Shown: piece after piece, positions 9,615 to 17,291 of the stretch
Position numbering within the stretch: position 1 is the stretch's first letter
Layout of the letters: every line of letters begins with the position of its first letter
Origin: Prochlorococcus sp. AG-402-G06
GTDB lineage: Bacteria; Cyanobacteriota; Cyanobacteriia; PCC-6307; Cyanobiaceae
Direction of reading: 5' to 3'
Length of the DNA stretch: 39,877 bases
Assembly (NCBI GenBank): GCA_003277985.1
Contig: QCHR01000012.1
Coordinates: 1-39,877 of the forward strand
Program-made: the position numbers and the translations under genes
Notes under the pieces: generated by a model
What the model saw: only the letters and a program-made list of their open reading frames with translations
The model's database searches: none
What the model was told of the DNA's origin: nothing

Positions 9615-9746
9615 GAAAAAAAAACCTTAATTAAGTGGAATAGAGTTAGAGGTTTTTCTTCTTTATTAGAACTTGCTGAAGCTAGTGCTAATAAAGAAGA
9701 AAATAAAATTGGAACTGAGATAGAACGTTTTTTCTCAAATAACTAA
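9537..9746 (+). CDS. possible small protein, partly antisense to DUF3155 gene
   Basis: A 69-codon frame whose first 26 codons lie antisense to the DUF3155 start and whose last 43 lie in otherwise non-coding DNA. The C-terminal part (about residues 30-67) looks protein-like and helical, with balanced charges (KWNRVRGFSSLLELAEAS followed by an acidic stretch). No good start is visible close to the non-overlapping part: ATG9537 or ATG9549 both lie inside the antisense region. Function is unknown. It could equally be a chance frame in the DUF3155 promoter region. Confidence 0.35.
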   Translation: MENRYMGHNTLTCESSSTNSFALLRHEKKTLIKWNRVRGFSSLLELAEASANKEENKIGTEIERFFSNN

Positions 9747-9753
9747 AAGTTGA

Positions 9754-9836
9754 CTACAGAGGTTACCCATCAATCTCTGCCGTAGCCTCAAAGTCACTAA
9801 AAGTGCTCACTTTTAAATCAAATTTGAGATAACCTC
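9754..9836 (+). other. structured intergenic segment upstream of the histidine kinase
   Basis: Several inverted repeats nest here. GAGGTTA (9759-9765) pairs with TAACCTC (9830-9836), and an inner hairpin TAAAAGT-GCTC-ACTTTTA spans 9798-9815. A competing pairing of CTAC..GAG (9754-9761) with CTC..GTAG (9775-9785) is also possible. The segment could be a leader RNA, a small RNA or an operator region. It has no T-run that would make it a convincing terminator. Confidence 0.35.
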
Positions 9837-9870
9837 CTAAGTAGTAATCTAAATTCTTTATTAACATCTT

Positions 9871-9913
9871 AATACTTTTTTCAAATTTTTCAAGTTTTTG
9901 AATACTTTTTTCA
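9871..9913 (+). repeat. 13-bp direct repeat, 30 bp apart, before histidine kinase start
   Basis: AATACTTTTTTCA occurs at 9871-9883 and again exactly at 9901-9913, a spacing of 30 bases (close to three helical turns), ending 19 bases before the histidine kinase ATG. The segment between is T-rich, with TCAAATTTTTCAAG. This could be a tandem protein-binding site or a small local duplication. Confidence 0.6.
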
Positions 9914-9932
9914 CCCTGTCTAAGATTGCATA

Positions 9933-11054
9933 ATGATTTCAATGGAGTATTCAGAAAGGTTTTTAAATTTTGTTCAACAACAGTTGATGAGCTTTCAAGC
10001 TGATCATGAATTGGACCATGTTGTTGTTTATGTAGCGAGATCGGGAGACAGTGGATCTCCCACCTTGGAAGTGGTTGGTCAGTGGCCTAAGTCAGAGAAA
10101 GTTTTACAGCCAGTAGAAACTGATGCGGCACTGCGAACTCCTTCGTCGGACAGGCGTTGGTACCCTTTGCAGGAGGGATCAATATTATTGGGAGTTATTC
10201 GTGCTGAGAGAATTCCATCTGAAGAAGAATGGTCGGAGTCTCTTGATCAACGCCTGCAATCTATGTCGATCTTGCTAGCCAACTCTCTTGCATCCGAACT
10301 GGATAGAAAAAGGTTGTTAGATCAATTAAATGACCAGAAGGAGCAGATATCTTTAATGGTTCATCAACTAAGAAATCCTTTGGCTGCACTTGGAACTTAT
10401 GCAAAACTACTTTTGAGAAAAATTGGTCCTGAAAGTGAACATGAAAATCTCGTCAAAGGTCTAATGACTGAACAAGCACAAGTAAATAAATACTTGTCCG
10501 CACTAGATCAACTAAGTCAAGTGAAATTACCGCAAGCTGATGATGGATCAAACAGATTGCTTTTGCCTCCACTTTTGCCGACAGATACTTATATCAGTGT
10601 AAAAAGTTTAATTGAACCGTTAATTGAGAGAGCTAAAGCTAGAGCTAATCTGCAGGGAAGAAAATGGTTTAGTCCTTCAGAATGGCCAAAATGGATGGAA
10701 TCAAGATCAATTTCAGAAGGAGTTATTGCTGAAATAGTTGCAAATCTGCTGGAAAACGCATTTCGTTATAGCCCGCCAAAATCATCTATCGGAATAGAGT
10801 TAGTTGAAGAGGGAATATGTATTTGGGATGAAGGGTTACCCATAAAGGAAGAAGAAAGAGAAAAGATTTTCGAGAAAGGTTTTAGAGGTGAAAGTGGTTC
10901 TAAAATGTCAGGTAGTGGAATAGGTTTGGCTCTGGCGAGAGATCTGGCTAGACAACTGGGTGGAGATTTAAAGTTGGTTGTTAATCCAAGCATATTTAAA
11001 AATTCTTTACCACAATCAGGTAATGCTTTTGTTTTTAATTTGGAACCAAAATAA
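9933..11054 (+). CDS. GAF-type sensor histidine kinase, Hik2/CSK-like
   Basis: A 373-residue cytosolic kinase with no membrane helix. An N-terminal region (about 1-125) of GAF-like character is followed by a HisKA segment with the phospho-acceptor His144 in MVHQLRNPLAALGTYAKLLL. The ATPase domain follows: N-box ANLLENAFRYSPP (N271, N275), a weak G1 box WDEGLP at 298-303 (DxGxG with the second Gly replaced by Pro), an F box IFEKGFRG, and G2 GSGIGLAL at 327-334. The layout resembles cyanobacterial Hik2 and its plastid relative CSK, which sense plastoquinone redox state or salt; that assignment is inference. No response regulator is nearby. ATG9933 was chosen; ATG9942 is an alternative. It overlaps cobS tail-to-tail by 20 bases. 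Confidence 0.88.
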   Translation: MISMEYSERFLNFVQQQLMSFQADHELDHVVVYVARSGDSGSPTLEVVGQWPKSEKVLQPVETDAALRTPSSDRRWYPLQEGSILLGVIRAERIPSEEEWSESLDQRLQSMSILLANSLASELDRKRLLDQLNDQKEQISLMVHQLRNPLAALGTYAKLLLRKIGPESEHENLVKGLMTEQAQVNKYLSALDQLSQVKLPQADDGSNRLLLPPLLPTDTYISVKSLIEPLIERAKARANLQGRKWFSPSEWPKWMESRSISEGVIAEIVANLLENAFRYSPPKSSIGIELVEEGICIWDEGLPIKEEEREKIFEKGFRGESGSKMSGSGIGLALARDLARQLGGDLKLVVNPSIFKNSLPQSGNAFVFNLEPK

Positions 11055-11814
11055 TACTCAATAGTAATAAATTAATTGTTTCTGTTATGACTAAACTTGC
11101 TCCATAGCTATCACCACTATGCCCTCCTAGTGATTTGTAAATTAAGTTTGGGATTAAAATAGAGGTGCTTAAACCTGATAAAATGCAATATATTAATAAT
11201 AAAGTATTAGATATATTTAAATTAATTAAAAATAAAAACGATATTATTCCTATAGAAAGTATTAAAAATGATGGCCTTATTTCATTAGATATGCCTTTCC
11301 AATGTTGATGATGAAAGGAAGGGGATTCTTTGCTGAAAATGTATTCATAATTTTCTATGGCAAAAATTTGTGAGAGTCTTCCCCAAAAGGCAGCTAGAGG
11401 GAATGCAAAGGGTGCATAAAAACCAAGTTTAATAATTGCTGCTATTTGAAGAATAAAAATGATTAATAAGCTTTGTACACCTATTGCTCCTACTCTGCTG
11501 TCTTTCATTGCCTCAATTCTCTTTGATGAACCTGCAGCAATCCCATCAGCAGTATCCATTAACCCGTCAATATGAAGTCCACCGGTTATTAAGATGTTAA
11601 TTGCAATACATATCAAGCCGGCAGAAATATTTGGCCAATTAAAGTATTTCAAAAAGAGCCAACAAAATGATTGTGTAAAGCCAATTAAAGCTCCTATTAA
11701 AGGGGCAAATCGAGCAATTCTTTTGAATCTAGGTTTAATTATTGGCCATTTAGGAAGAATTGTATAAAAAACCCAGGCACCTGCAAGGTCACTTAGCCAG
11801 TTTTTGAAAATCAG
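11035..11814 (-). CDS. cobS: adenosylcobinamide-GDP ribazoletransferase CobS, no standard start codon
   Basis: The membrane enzyme that joins adenosylcobinamide-GDP to the lower-ligand nucleoside in cobamide synthesis. The signature GGLHIDGLMDTADGIAAG and several hydrophobic helices are clear. A TTG at 11652 would give only 205 residues, but family-like sequence continues upstream in frame (DLAGAWVFYTILP, RIARFAPLIGALIG), bringing the protein to about 259 residues, the usual size. Between that region and the upstream stop (TAA at 11850-11852) there is no in-frame ATG, GTG or TTG. A GAGG at 11826-11823 sits 5 bases before ATT (11817) and 8 before CTG (11814); CTG is taken here as the nominal start. 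The gene is divergent from tgt. Confidence 0.85.
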   Translation of the reverse strand: MIFKNWLSDLAGAWVFYTILPKWPIIKPRFKRIARFAPLIGALIGFTQSFCWLFLKYFNWPNISAGLICIAINILITGGLHIDGLMDTADGIAAGSSKRIEAMKDSRVGAIGVQSLLIIFILQIAAIIKLGFYAPFAFPLAAFWGRLSQIFAIENYEYIFSKESPSFHHQHWKGISNEIRPSFLILSIGIISFLFLINLNISNTLLLIYCILSGLSTSILIPNLIYKSLGGHSGDSYGASLVITETINLLLLSIILVPN

Positions 11815-11890
11815 AATTACAACCTCAATTGTTTCTTCGGTCTCAAATTAGTTATATAACTAGTTTAAGTTATGGAATATTTAGGAATAA

Positions 11891-13021
11891 TTGAAAAAGC
11901 CCTTTTTTGATTTCCAGGTAAAAAGCCGATGCAATTCGACATTAGCTCGTGTCTGTTCTTTTGAAACCCCAAATGGAATTGTAAGCACTCCTAGATTTAT
12001 GCCAGTGGGGACTTTAGGAACAGTTAAGGGCGTTACATCTGAACAGCTGAAGAAAACAGGAGCAGAAATGATTCTTGCAAATACTTTTCATCTTCATCTG
12101 CAACCTGGAGAAAAGATTGTTCAAGATGCAGGGGGACTTCACAAGTTTATGAGTTGGAATAAGCCAATACTCACTGACTCAGGAGGTTTTCAAGTATTTA
12201 GTTTGGCAAAGTTAAATAAAATTGATGATGAAGGCGTTTCATTTCAAAGTCCAAGAGATGGTAAACATATTTTTTTGACTCCTGAAAAAGCTATAGAAAT
12301 TCAAATGGCTTTAGGCTCTGATGTTGCCATGGCTTTTGATCAATGCCCACCTTATCCAGCGAGCGAAACAGACGTTGAAGAGGCTTGCAAAAGGACTCAC
12401 CATTGGTTAGAGAGGTGCCTAAATGCCCATAAAAAAGATAATCAAGCAGTTTTTGGAATAGTTCAAGGGGGTTGCTTTCCTCATTTGAGGGAATTCAGTG
12501 CGAAAATTGTCTCAGGATTCGATTTGCCTGGGATTGCTATCGGAGGGGTAAGTGTCGGCGAACCTATCAATCAAATGCACAAAATAGTAAGAGAAACCTG
12601 TCCTCTTTTACCTCAAGATCGACCTAGATATCTAATGGGAATTGGAACCTTAAGAGAAATGGCCATAGCAGTAGCAAATGGCGTAGATCTATTCGATTGC
12701 GTAATCCCTACGCGCTTGGGAAGGCATGGTAGTGCATTAGTGAATGGTGAGACATGGAATTTAAGAAATTCTCGTTTTAAAGACGATTACAGGCCCTTGG
12801 ATTCCTCTTGTAATTGCGAAGCATGTACTGGATATACAAGGGCATATATTCATCATTTAATTCGCAACAAAGAATTACTCGGTCTTACACTTTTGAGCCT
12901 GCACAATCTCACACATTTGATCCGTTTTACAAGCGCCATGAGGCAAGCAATCATTGAAGGTTGTTTTTCAGAGGATTTCGCTCCGTGGCAGAGTGACTCT
13001 AAAGCGCGTCATACGTGGTAG
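11891..13021 (+). CDS. tgt: queuine/tRNA-guanine transglycosylase Tgt
   Basis: A 376-residue enzyme exchanging guanine-34 for preQ1 in tRNAs with GUN anticodons, the first tRNA-level step of queuosine formation. Landmarks are [27 protein letters not shown] with the general-base Asp, GGVSVGEP, the nucleophile region [12 protein letters not shown], and the zinc site CNCEAC followed by YIHHL. The start is TTG11891, since an in-frame TAA lies immediately before it; AGGA at 11883-11886 provides a ribosome site. psbK follows 34 bases downstream on the same strand. Confidence 0.96.
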   Translation: MKKPFFDFQVKSRCNSTLARVCSFETPNGIVSTPRFMPVGTLGTVKGVTSEQLKKTGAEMILANTFHLHLQPGEKIVQDAGGLHKFMSWNKPILTDSGGFQVFSLAKLNKIDDEGVSFQSPRDGKHIFLTPEKAIEIQMALGSDVAMAFDQCPPYPASETDVEEACKRTHHWLERCLNAHKKDNQAVFGIVQGGCFPHLREFSAKIVSGFDLPGIAIGGVSVGEPINQMHKIVRETCPLLPQDRPRYLMGIGTLREMAIAVANGVDLFDCVIPTRLGRHGSALVNGETWNLRNSRFKDDYRPLDSSCNCEACTGYTRAYIHHLIRNKELLGLTLLSLHNLTHLIRFTSAMRQAIIEGCFSEDFAPWQSDSKARHTW

Positions 13022-13055
13022 CGTGCGTGCTTAATACGTCCATTATTTCTTAGGG

Positions 13056-13199
13056 ATGGCACTGATTAATCTCGACTTGCTTGCTGAACTTCCGGTTGCT
13101 TACCAGGCTTTTGCTCCAACCGTGGATGTACTTCCACTCATACCTCTTTTCTTCTTTCTGCTTGTTTTTGTGTGGCAAGCAGCAGTTGGCTTTCGTTAA
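13056..13199 (+). CDS. psbK: photosystem II subunit PsbK
   Basis: A 47-residue thylakoid membrane protein of the PSII core, located at the periphery near CP43. The sequence has the family form: a short propeptide (about residues 1-10), [20 protein letters not shown], then one membrane helix ([14 protein letters not shown]) and a GFR end. The ATG at 13056 has a purine-rich TAGGG directly upstream. It lies 34 bases after tgt, an arrangement I recall from other marine picocyanobacteria, and is followed by a hairpin terminator. Confidence 0.94.
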   Translation: MALINLDLLAELPVAYQAFAPTVDVLPLIPLFFFLLVFVWQAAVGFR

Positions 13200-13259
13200 A
13201 ATCGAAATTTCCTCTTCTAAATTTTTCAAAAATTAAGTAATCGATTAGAGGTTCTTAAC

Positions 13260-13312
13260 AAAATAAAACTTTTGCTCGAATTAAAACACCGGGCAAATGT
13301 TTTATTTTTTTT
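13260..13312 (+). terminator. long hairpin terminator between psbK and the facing oxidoreductase gene
   Basis: AAAATAAAAC at 13260-13269 continuing to TTTGCTCG pairs with CGGGCAAA-GTTTTATTTT at 13290-13308, giving a stem of about 18 pairs with one mismatch and one G-U pair. It is followed by a T-rich run on the plus strand and preceded by an A-rich run, so it could serve both converging genes. Confidence 0.75.
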
Positions 13313-13338
13313 ATTTTGACTTAATAGATGAGTCTTAT

Positions 13339-14361
13339 CTAGATCCCCTTGCTCAACAAAATATCTTCACTTGGCTTTGATACTGCCTTTTCAATTAAAT
13401 CAGCCAGATGGAGTGCTCTAGATGCTTGAAGACCTCCAACTGCAGGTTTCTCTTTACCTCTAACGCATTGCAGAAAATGCTCCAGCTCTGCATATAACGG
13501 CTCAATTGATGTTGTACTTACTTCTTCAATAAAACCATCGTTTCTATAAAGTAATTCTCCATGATCGGCCGAATACCATTCATGTGCCTTTCTATGGATG
13601 TGAATATTGTGATTTAGGAAATCTGTTTCTATAAGACTTTGTTTGCAATGAGCACTCAAACTTCTAATTTTTTTGTGACTCATTTTGCTCGCAGTCAGAC
13701 TTGCAACCACTCCGTTTTGAAACCCTAGTGTCGCGTTAACGTAATCCATGGGTCCATCTCCGCTACATCCTCCAACGGCAGCAAGCCTAATCACCTTTGA
13801 ATTCGCAAGTTCAATAACCAAATCAATATCGTGAATCATTAAGTCCAATACGACTGAAACATCATTCGCTCTTTCTGGATGAGGGCTATGCCTTCTGGCT
13901 TCAAGGACTACCACTTCTTCATTAGCAACTACTTTTGTTAATTCTCTAAAAGCTGGATTAAATCTTTCTATGTGACCAACTTGTAATAGTTTTTTTGCTT
14001 TGTTTGAAGCATTAATCAAAGATGATGCTTCTTCTTTATTTGCTGCTATAGGTTTTTCAATTAAAACATGTTTACCAGAATTTAGAGATTCTATGCCTAC
14101 TTCATGGTGAAATAACGTAGGTACAGCAATACATACAGCTTCTACTTGATGTAATAAATCCTTATAATTTCTATACCAATTACAATTAAATTGATCCATA
14201 GCCAACTTTCCTCGATCTTCGTCTAAATCTGCAACCCCTACTAGCTCAGCATCTTTGAGAAGGCTCAGTACTCGCGCATGGTGCCATCCCATATTTCCAA
14301 TTCCTATTACTCCAACTTTTACAGGAATAATATTTTCGTTGATCTTGGAAATTGTTTTCAT
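13339..14361 (-). CDS. Gfo/Idh/MocA family NAD(P)-dependent oxidoreductase
   Basis: A 340-residue sugar-type dehydrogenase. The N-terminal Rossmann fold starts with KVGVIGIGNMGWHHARVL (residues 15-32), and the conserved catalytic EKP motif is in HVLIEKPIAA (about residues 103-112). A C-terminal alpha/beta substrate domain carries LDLMIHDIDLV. The substrate is not clear; relatives act on nucleotide sugars, inositol or glucose-fructose. It lies 38 bases downstream of the CNNM/CorC-type gene on the same strand and may share its transcript. Confidence 0.87.
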   Translation of the reverse strand: MKTISKINENIIPVKVGVIGIGNMGWHHARVLSLLKDAELVGVADLDEDRGKLAMDQFNCNWYRNYKDLLHQVEAVCIAVPTLFHHEVGIESLNSGKHVLIEKPIAANKEEASSLINASNKAKKLLQVGHIERFNPAFRELTKVVANEEVVVLEARRHSPHPERANDVSVVLDLMIHDIDLVIELANSKVIRLAAVGGCSGDGPMDYVNATLGFQNGVVASLTASKMSHKKIRSLSAHCKQSLIETDFLNHNIHIHRKAHEWYSADHGELLYRNDGFIEEVSTTSIEPLYAELEHFLQCVRGKEKPAVGGLQASRALHLADLIEKAVSKPSEDILLSKGI

Positions 14362-14399
14362 GTTTACTTTCTTATTTAATTAAAAATCTTTTTTATAAA

Positions 14400-15668
14400 T
14401 TATTTAGGAAGTATTATTTTTACTTTGTTTATTCTTGGACCTTTCATGGACATTATTTCAAATATAATTTCATTATGAACTAACGTTTCTCCTGAGTTGG
14501 GAATTTCTTGAAGTTTTTCTAAAACAAATCCAGCAAGAGTGTAATGATCATCAGCTTCTGGTAATTCTAATTTAAGCTCTCTATTTAGTTCTATTACTTC
14601 TATCTCACCAGAAGTAATCCATATTTTTTTTAAGTCATCAATAGGCCTTAGCTCAGATTCTTTATTGTCAAATTGAATTTCATCACCAACAATTTCTCCA
14701 GTTAAGTCTGCTGATGTTATTAATCCTTCTGTTCCTCCATATTCATCAACAACCAACAGTAGCGGGTTCCCATTTTTTATTAGGGGTAGCAATTCTGCCA
14801 AAGTAGAAGTTTCTAATACACGAACAACTGGTTTTATATAAGGCTCTAAAGATGAGTTGGCTTGCATTTTCCCTTTGGCTATTGGATCAGCCAGTTGCCT
14901 TAAATCTAAAACTCCGAGAACATTATCAAGTGAATCATCAATTACTAAATATCTTGCATGACGAGTTTTGTGAACTTCCTCCATCATTTGAGTAAAGGAA
15001 ACTTCTCTTGGCAGAGTAACCATCCCTGACCTGGGAACCATAACCTCTCTAACTTGTGTATCTCTTAAAGCAAAAACTCCTTCAAGTATATTTCGTTCAT
15101 CAGGTTTTAATCCTGTCACTCCACCAGTTTCAATTAATTTCTCTAATTCCCCTGCCGAGAAAGCTGCAGTAGTAAGACTTTCTGATTGAGTATTGAGTCC
15201 AAATAATCTAAGAATTAATAAAGCAAGACCTTCTAGCAAAGATAGAAATGGTGACATCCATTTTATTGCTGCTTCAATTAAAGGTGATAATTTTAAAGCA
15301 AAAGTCTCTGGTTGATTAAGAACAAGTGCTTTTGGAAGAAGACCAGATATCAGAGTTGCTAACAGTACAACAGTAATAAAAAGGCCTAGATCTAAAAAAT
15401 AGTTAATTGAAGCATTATTTCCCCATCTTTGACTAGTGAAATTTTTGCATATCCAACCAATTGAAATTAATGAAATAGTTATTCCTAACTCTGCTATTAG
15501 AAGTGTTCTTCTCAGCCTTTTTTGCAGACGAATTATGGAATTGGAACCAGGTAGTCCATCTTCTACCAATCTTTGAACCTTAGTTGAGCGAAGTCTTAAA
15601 ATGGCAAATTGACCTGCATTGAAAAATGCTGGTATTACTAGCAATATAAAAAGAAGTAATAAACTCAT
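14400..15668 (-). CDS. CNNM/CorC (hemolysin-like) membrane protein with CBS pair
   Basis: A 422-residue inner-membrane protein. An N-terminal DUF21/CNNM domain (about residues 1-180, with at least three helices) precedes a tandem CBS pair (about 200-330, beginning VREVMVPRSGMVTLPR) and a C-terminal CorC_HlyC transporter-associated domain (about 340-420, with DDHYTLAGFVLEKL). Relatives export magnesium or cobalt; the word hemolysin is historical. It follows tRNA-Met on the minus strand with a 14-base gap, and precedes the oxidoreductase. Confidence 0.87.
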   Translation of the reverse strand: MSLLLLFILLVIPAFFNAGQFAILRLRSTKVQRLVEDGLPGSNSIIRLQKRLRRTLLIAELGITISLISIGWICKNFTSQRWGNNASINYFLDLGLFITVVLLATLISGLLPKALVLNQPETFALKLSPLIEAAIKWMSPFLSLLEGLALLILRLFGLNTQSESLTTAAFSAGELEKLIETGGVTGLKPDERNILEGVFALRDTQVREVMVPRSGMVTLPREVSFTQMMEEVHKTRHARYLVIDDSLDNVLGVLDLRQLADPIAKGKMQANSSLEPYIKPVVRVLETSTLAELLPLIKNGNPLLLVVDEYGGTEGLITSADLTGEIVGDEIQFDNKESELRPIDDLKKIWITSGEIEVIELNRELKLELPEADDHYTLAGFVLEKLQEIPNSGETLVHNEIIFEIMSMKGPRINKVKIILPK

Positions 15669-15682
15669 TAATAATTTTTTTA

Positions 15683-15755
15683 TGGGGGTGGCGAGGATCG
15701 AACTCGCCTAAGGCGAATTATGAGTTCGCTGCATTCACCAGATTGCTACACCCCC
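15683..15755 (-). tRNA. tRNA-Met (CAT), elongator type
   Basis: A minus-strand cloverleaf of 73 nt. The acceptor GGGGGTG pairs with CACCCCC, the anticodon stem GCGAA/TTCGC frames CTCATAA giving anticodon CAT, and the T loop carries TTCGATC. The paired first base and the lack of the initiator GGG/CCC anticodon-stem pairs argue against the initiator. A tRNA-Ile with lysidine-modified CAT cannot be fully excluded from sequence alone. No CCA is encoded. Confidence 0.93.
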
Positions 15756-15864
15756 GAAAAAGCAGAACTAAAACTTTTTTTGATAATAGTTAATTAGTTT
15801 GCCTAAAGTAAATATATATCCAATCCCACCAAGATGTTTAATAATTAAACTTGCATATAAAGAT

Positions 15865-16446
15865 ATGAACCCATTGAATCCCTCATTAGATGAAATAAAA
15901 GACAATCTTTTAACTTTATTAGCTCAAAATGCTTATAGGGTTGGCGATTTTTCTTTGGCTTCCGGGAAAAAAAGTTCTCATTATGTCAATTGCAAGCCAG
16001 TCTCTCTTTCAGGCCCAGGTCTTTTGTCGATAAGTTCACTATTTCTAAAACAAATAAATGAGTGTGATAGTGGCGTGGCTGGCTTGACTTTGGGTGCTGA
16101 CCCTCTGGTTAGTGGTGTTGTAATGTTGGCATCTCAATCAGGTAAGGATTTAAGCGGTTTAATAGTTAGGAAAGAAGCTAAAGGTCATGGAACTGGAGCA
16201 TGGCTAGAGGGACCTTTGCCTCCAAAGGGTTCTGTGATTACTGTTCTAGAGGACGTTGTCACTACTGGTGGTTCTTCTTTGAAAGCTGTTGAAAAACTTA
16301 GAACGCAAGGATATTTAGTTAACCAAGTATTAGCAATAGTCGATAGAGAGGAAGGGGGAGTAGATGCTATGTCTAAAGCTAATTTAGATTTAAAAAGTCT
16401 TTTCTTTTTAAGAGAGATTGCTGAGAGGGCTAAAAACTTGCAATGA
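15865..16446 (+). CDS. pyrE: orotate phosphoribosyltransferase PyrE
   Basis: A 193-residue enzyme forming OMP from orotate and PRPP in pyrimidine synthesis. The PRPP-binding motif [12 protein letters not shown] is at residues 127-138, the catalytic-loop [10 protein letters not shown] at 102-111, and the orotate-site [12 protein letters not shown] at 33-44. ATG15865 gives a normal family length; a TTG 66 bases upstream would add an atypical tail. The stop overlaps the next gene, ygfZ, in an ATGA, which suggests translational coupling. Confidence 0.95.
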   Translation: MNPLNPSLDEIKDNLLTLLAQNAYRVGDFSLASGKKSSHYVNCKPVSLSGPGLLSISSLFLKQINECDSGVAGLTLGADPLVSGVVMLASQSGKDLSGLIVRKEAKGHGTGAWLEGPLPPKGSVITVLEDVVTTGGSSLKAVEKLRTQGYLVNQVLAIVDREEGGVDAMSKANLDLKSLFFLREIAERAKNLQ

Positions 16447-17291
16447 CAGAAATTAAATCATTGATTTGGGATGAAGAATTCTCTGCATTACTTCTAAAAG
16501 GGGAGGGGACTGCTGCTTTTTTACATGGTCAAACGACTGCAGATGTTTTTGCTCAGAAACCATTAGAAAGCATCTTCTTGAGCTGTTGGTTGTCAACTAA
16601 AGGAAGTTTAAAAGCTTTATTAGAAATTCGAATTTCAAACAATCAAGCTCAAATAGTTATAATTGGTGGTGAAATTAACTCTATAATTGATGGATTTGAA
16701 TCAGTAATGTTTCCAGCCGATAAAGTAAAGTTAGAAGTTATACCGCCCATAAGAAGAATACAAAAAATTAATAACTATCAATCATGGAAGGAGTTAAATC
16801 CTATTTGGATAGGTGATAATGATTTGATTGGAAATCAAATTTCTGACTGTACTACAGCGACAAAAGAAGAGTTAGAAATATGGAAAATAAGACAAGGAAT
16901 ACCTGGATTTGATAGAGAGATTAATGGAGAAACTAATCCTTATGAATTAGGATTAGGAGATACCATAAGGCTTGATAAAGGTTGTTATTTAGGTCAAGAA
17001 GCAATCGCAAGATTTTTTAGATCTAAATCTTTAAAATATCAACTGAGTTATTGGGAGTCTTCTGGTAACGCTAATAATTTAGATATTGGTAATAAAATTT
17101 TCAATTCTAATCAAGATAATGAGTTAAAAAAGAAAGTAGGAGTTATTACATCTTCATTTAAAACTAACGATAATTTTATTTGTGGGCTTGCTTTAATAAA
17201 AAATAATTTTATTGATAAGGATATGTGTTTTTCTGAAAAAAATGAATCTATAATTTTAAAAAAGCCAATCTCCTTTACACAGGCTTTTTAA
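16443..17291 (+). CDS. ygfZ: YgfZ/GcvT-fold folate-binding protein (Fe-S cluster maintenance)
   Basis: A 282-residue GcvT-like protein. The diagnostic YgfZ motif KGCYLGQE is at residues 179-186, with the family cysteine C181. HGQTTADVF near 28-36 matches the N-terminal folate-binding region. YgfZ/IBA57 proteins use tetrahydrofolate to help assemble or repair certain Fe-S enzymes. The start ATG overlaps the pyrE stop by 4 bases. Its 3' end overlaps the facing nuclease-like gene by 17 bases. Confidence 0.9.
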   Translation: MTEIKSLIWDEEFSALLLKGEGTAAFLHGQTTADVFAQKPLESIFLSCWLSTKGSLKALLEIRISNNQAQIVIIGGEINSIIDGFESVMFPADKVKLEVIPPIRRIQKINNYQSWKELNPIWIGDNDLIGNQISDCTTATKEELEIWKIRQGIPGFDREINGETNPYELGLGDTIRLDKGCYLGQEAIARFFRSKSLKYQLSYWESSGNANNLDIGNKIFNSNQDNELKKKVGVITSSFKTNDNFICGLALIKNNFIDKDMCFSEKNESIILKKPISFTQAF

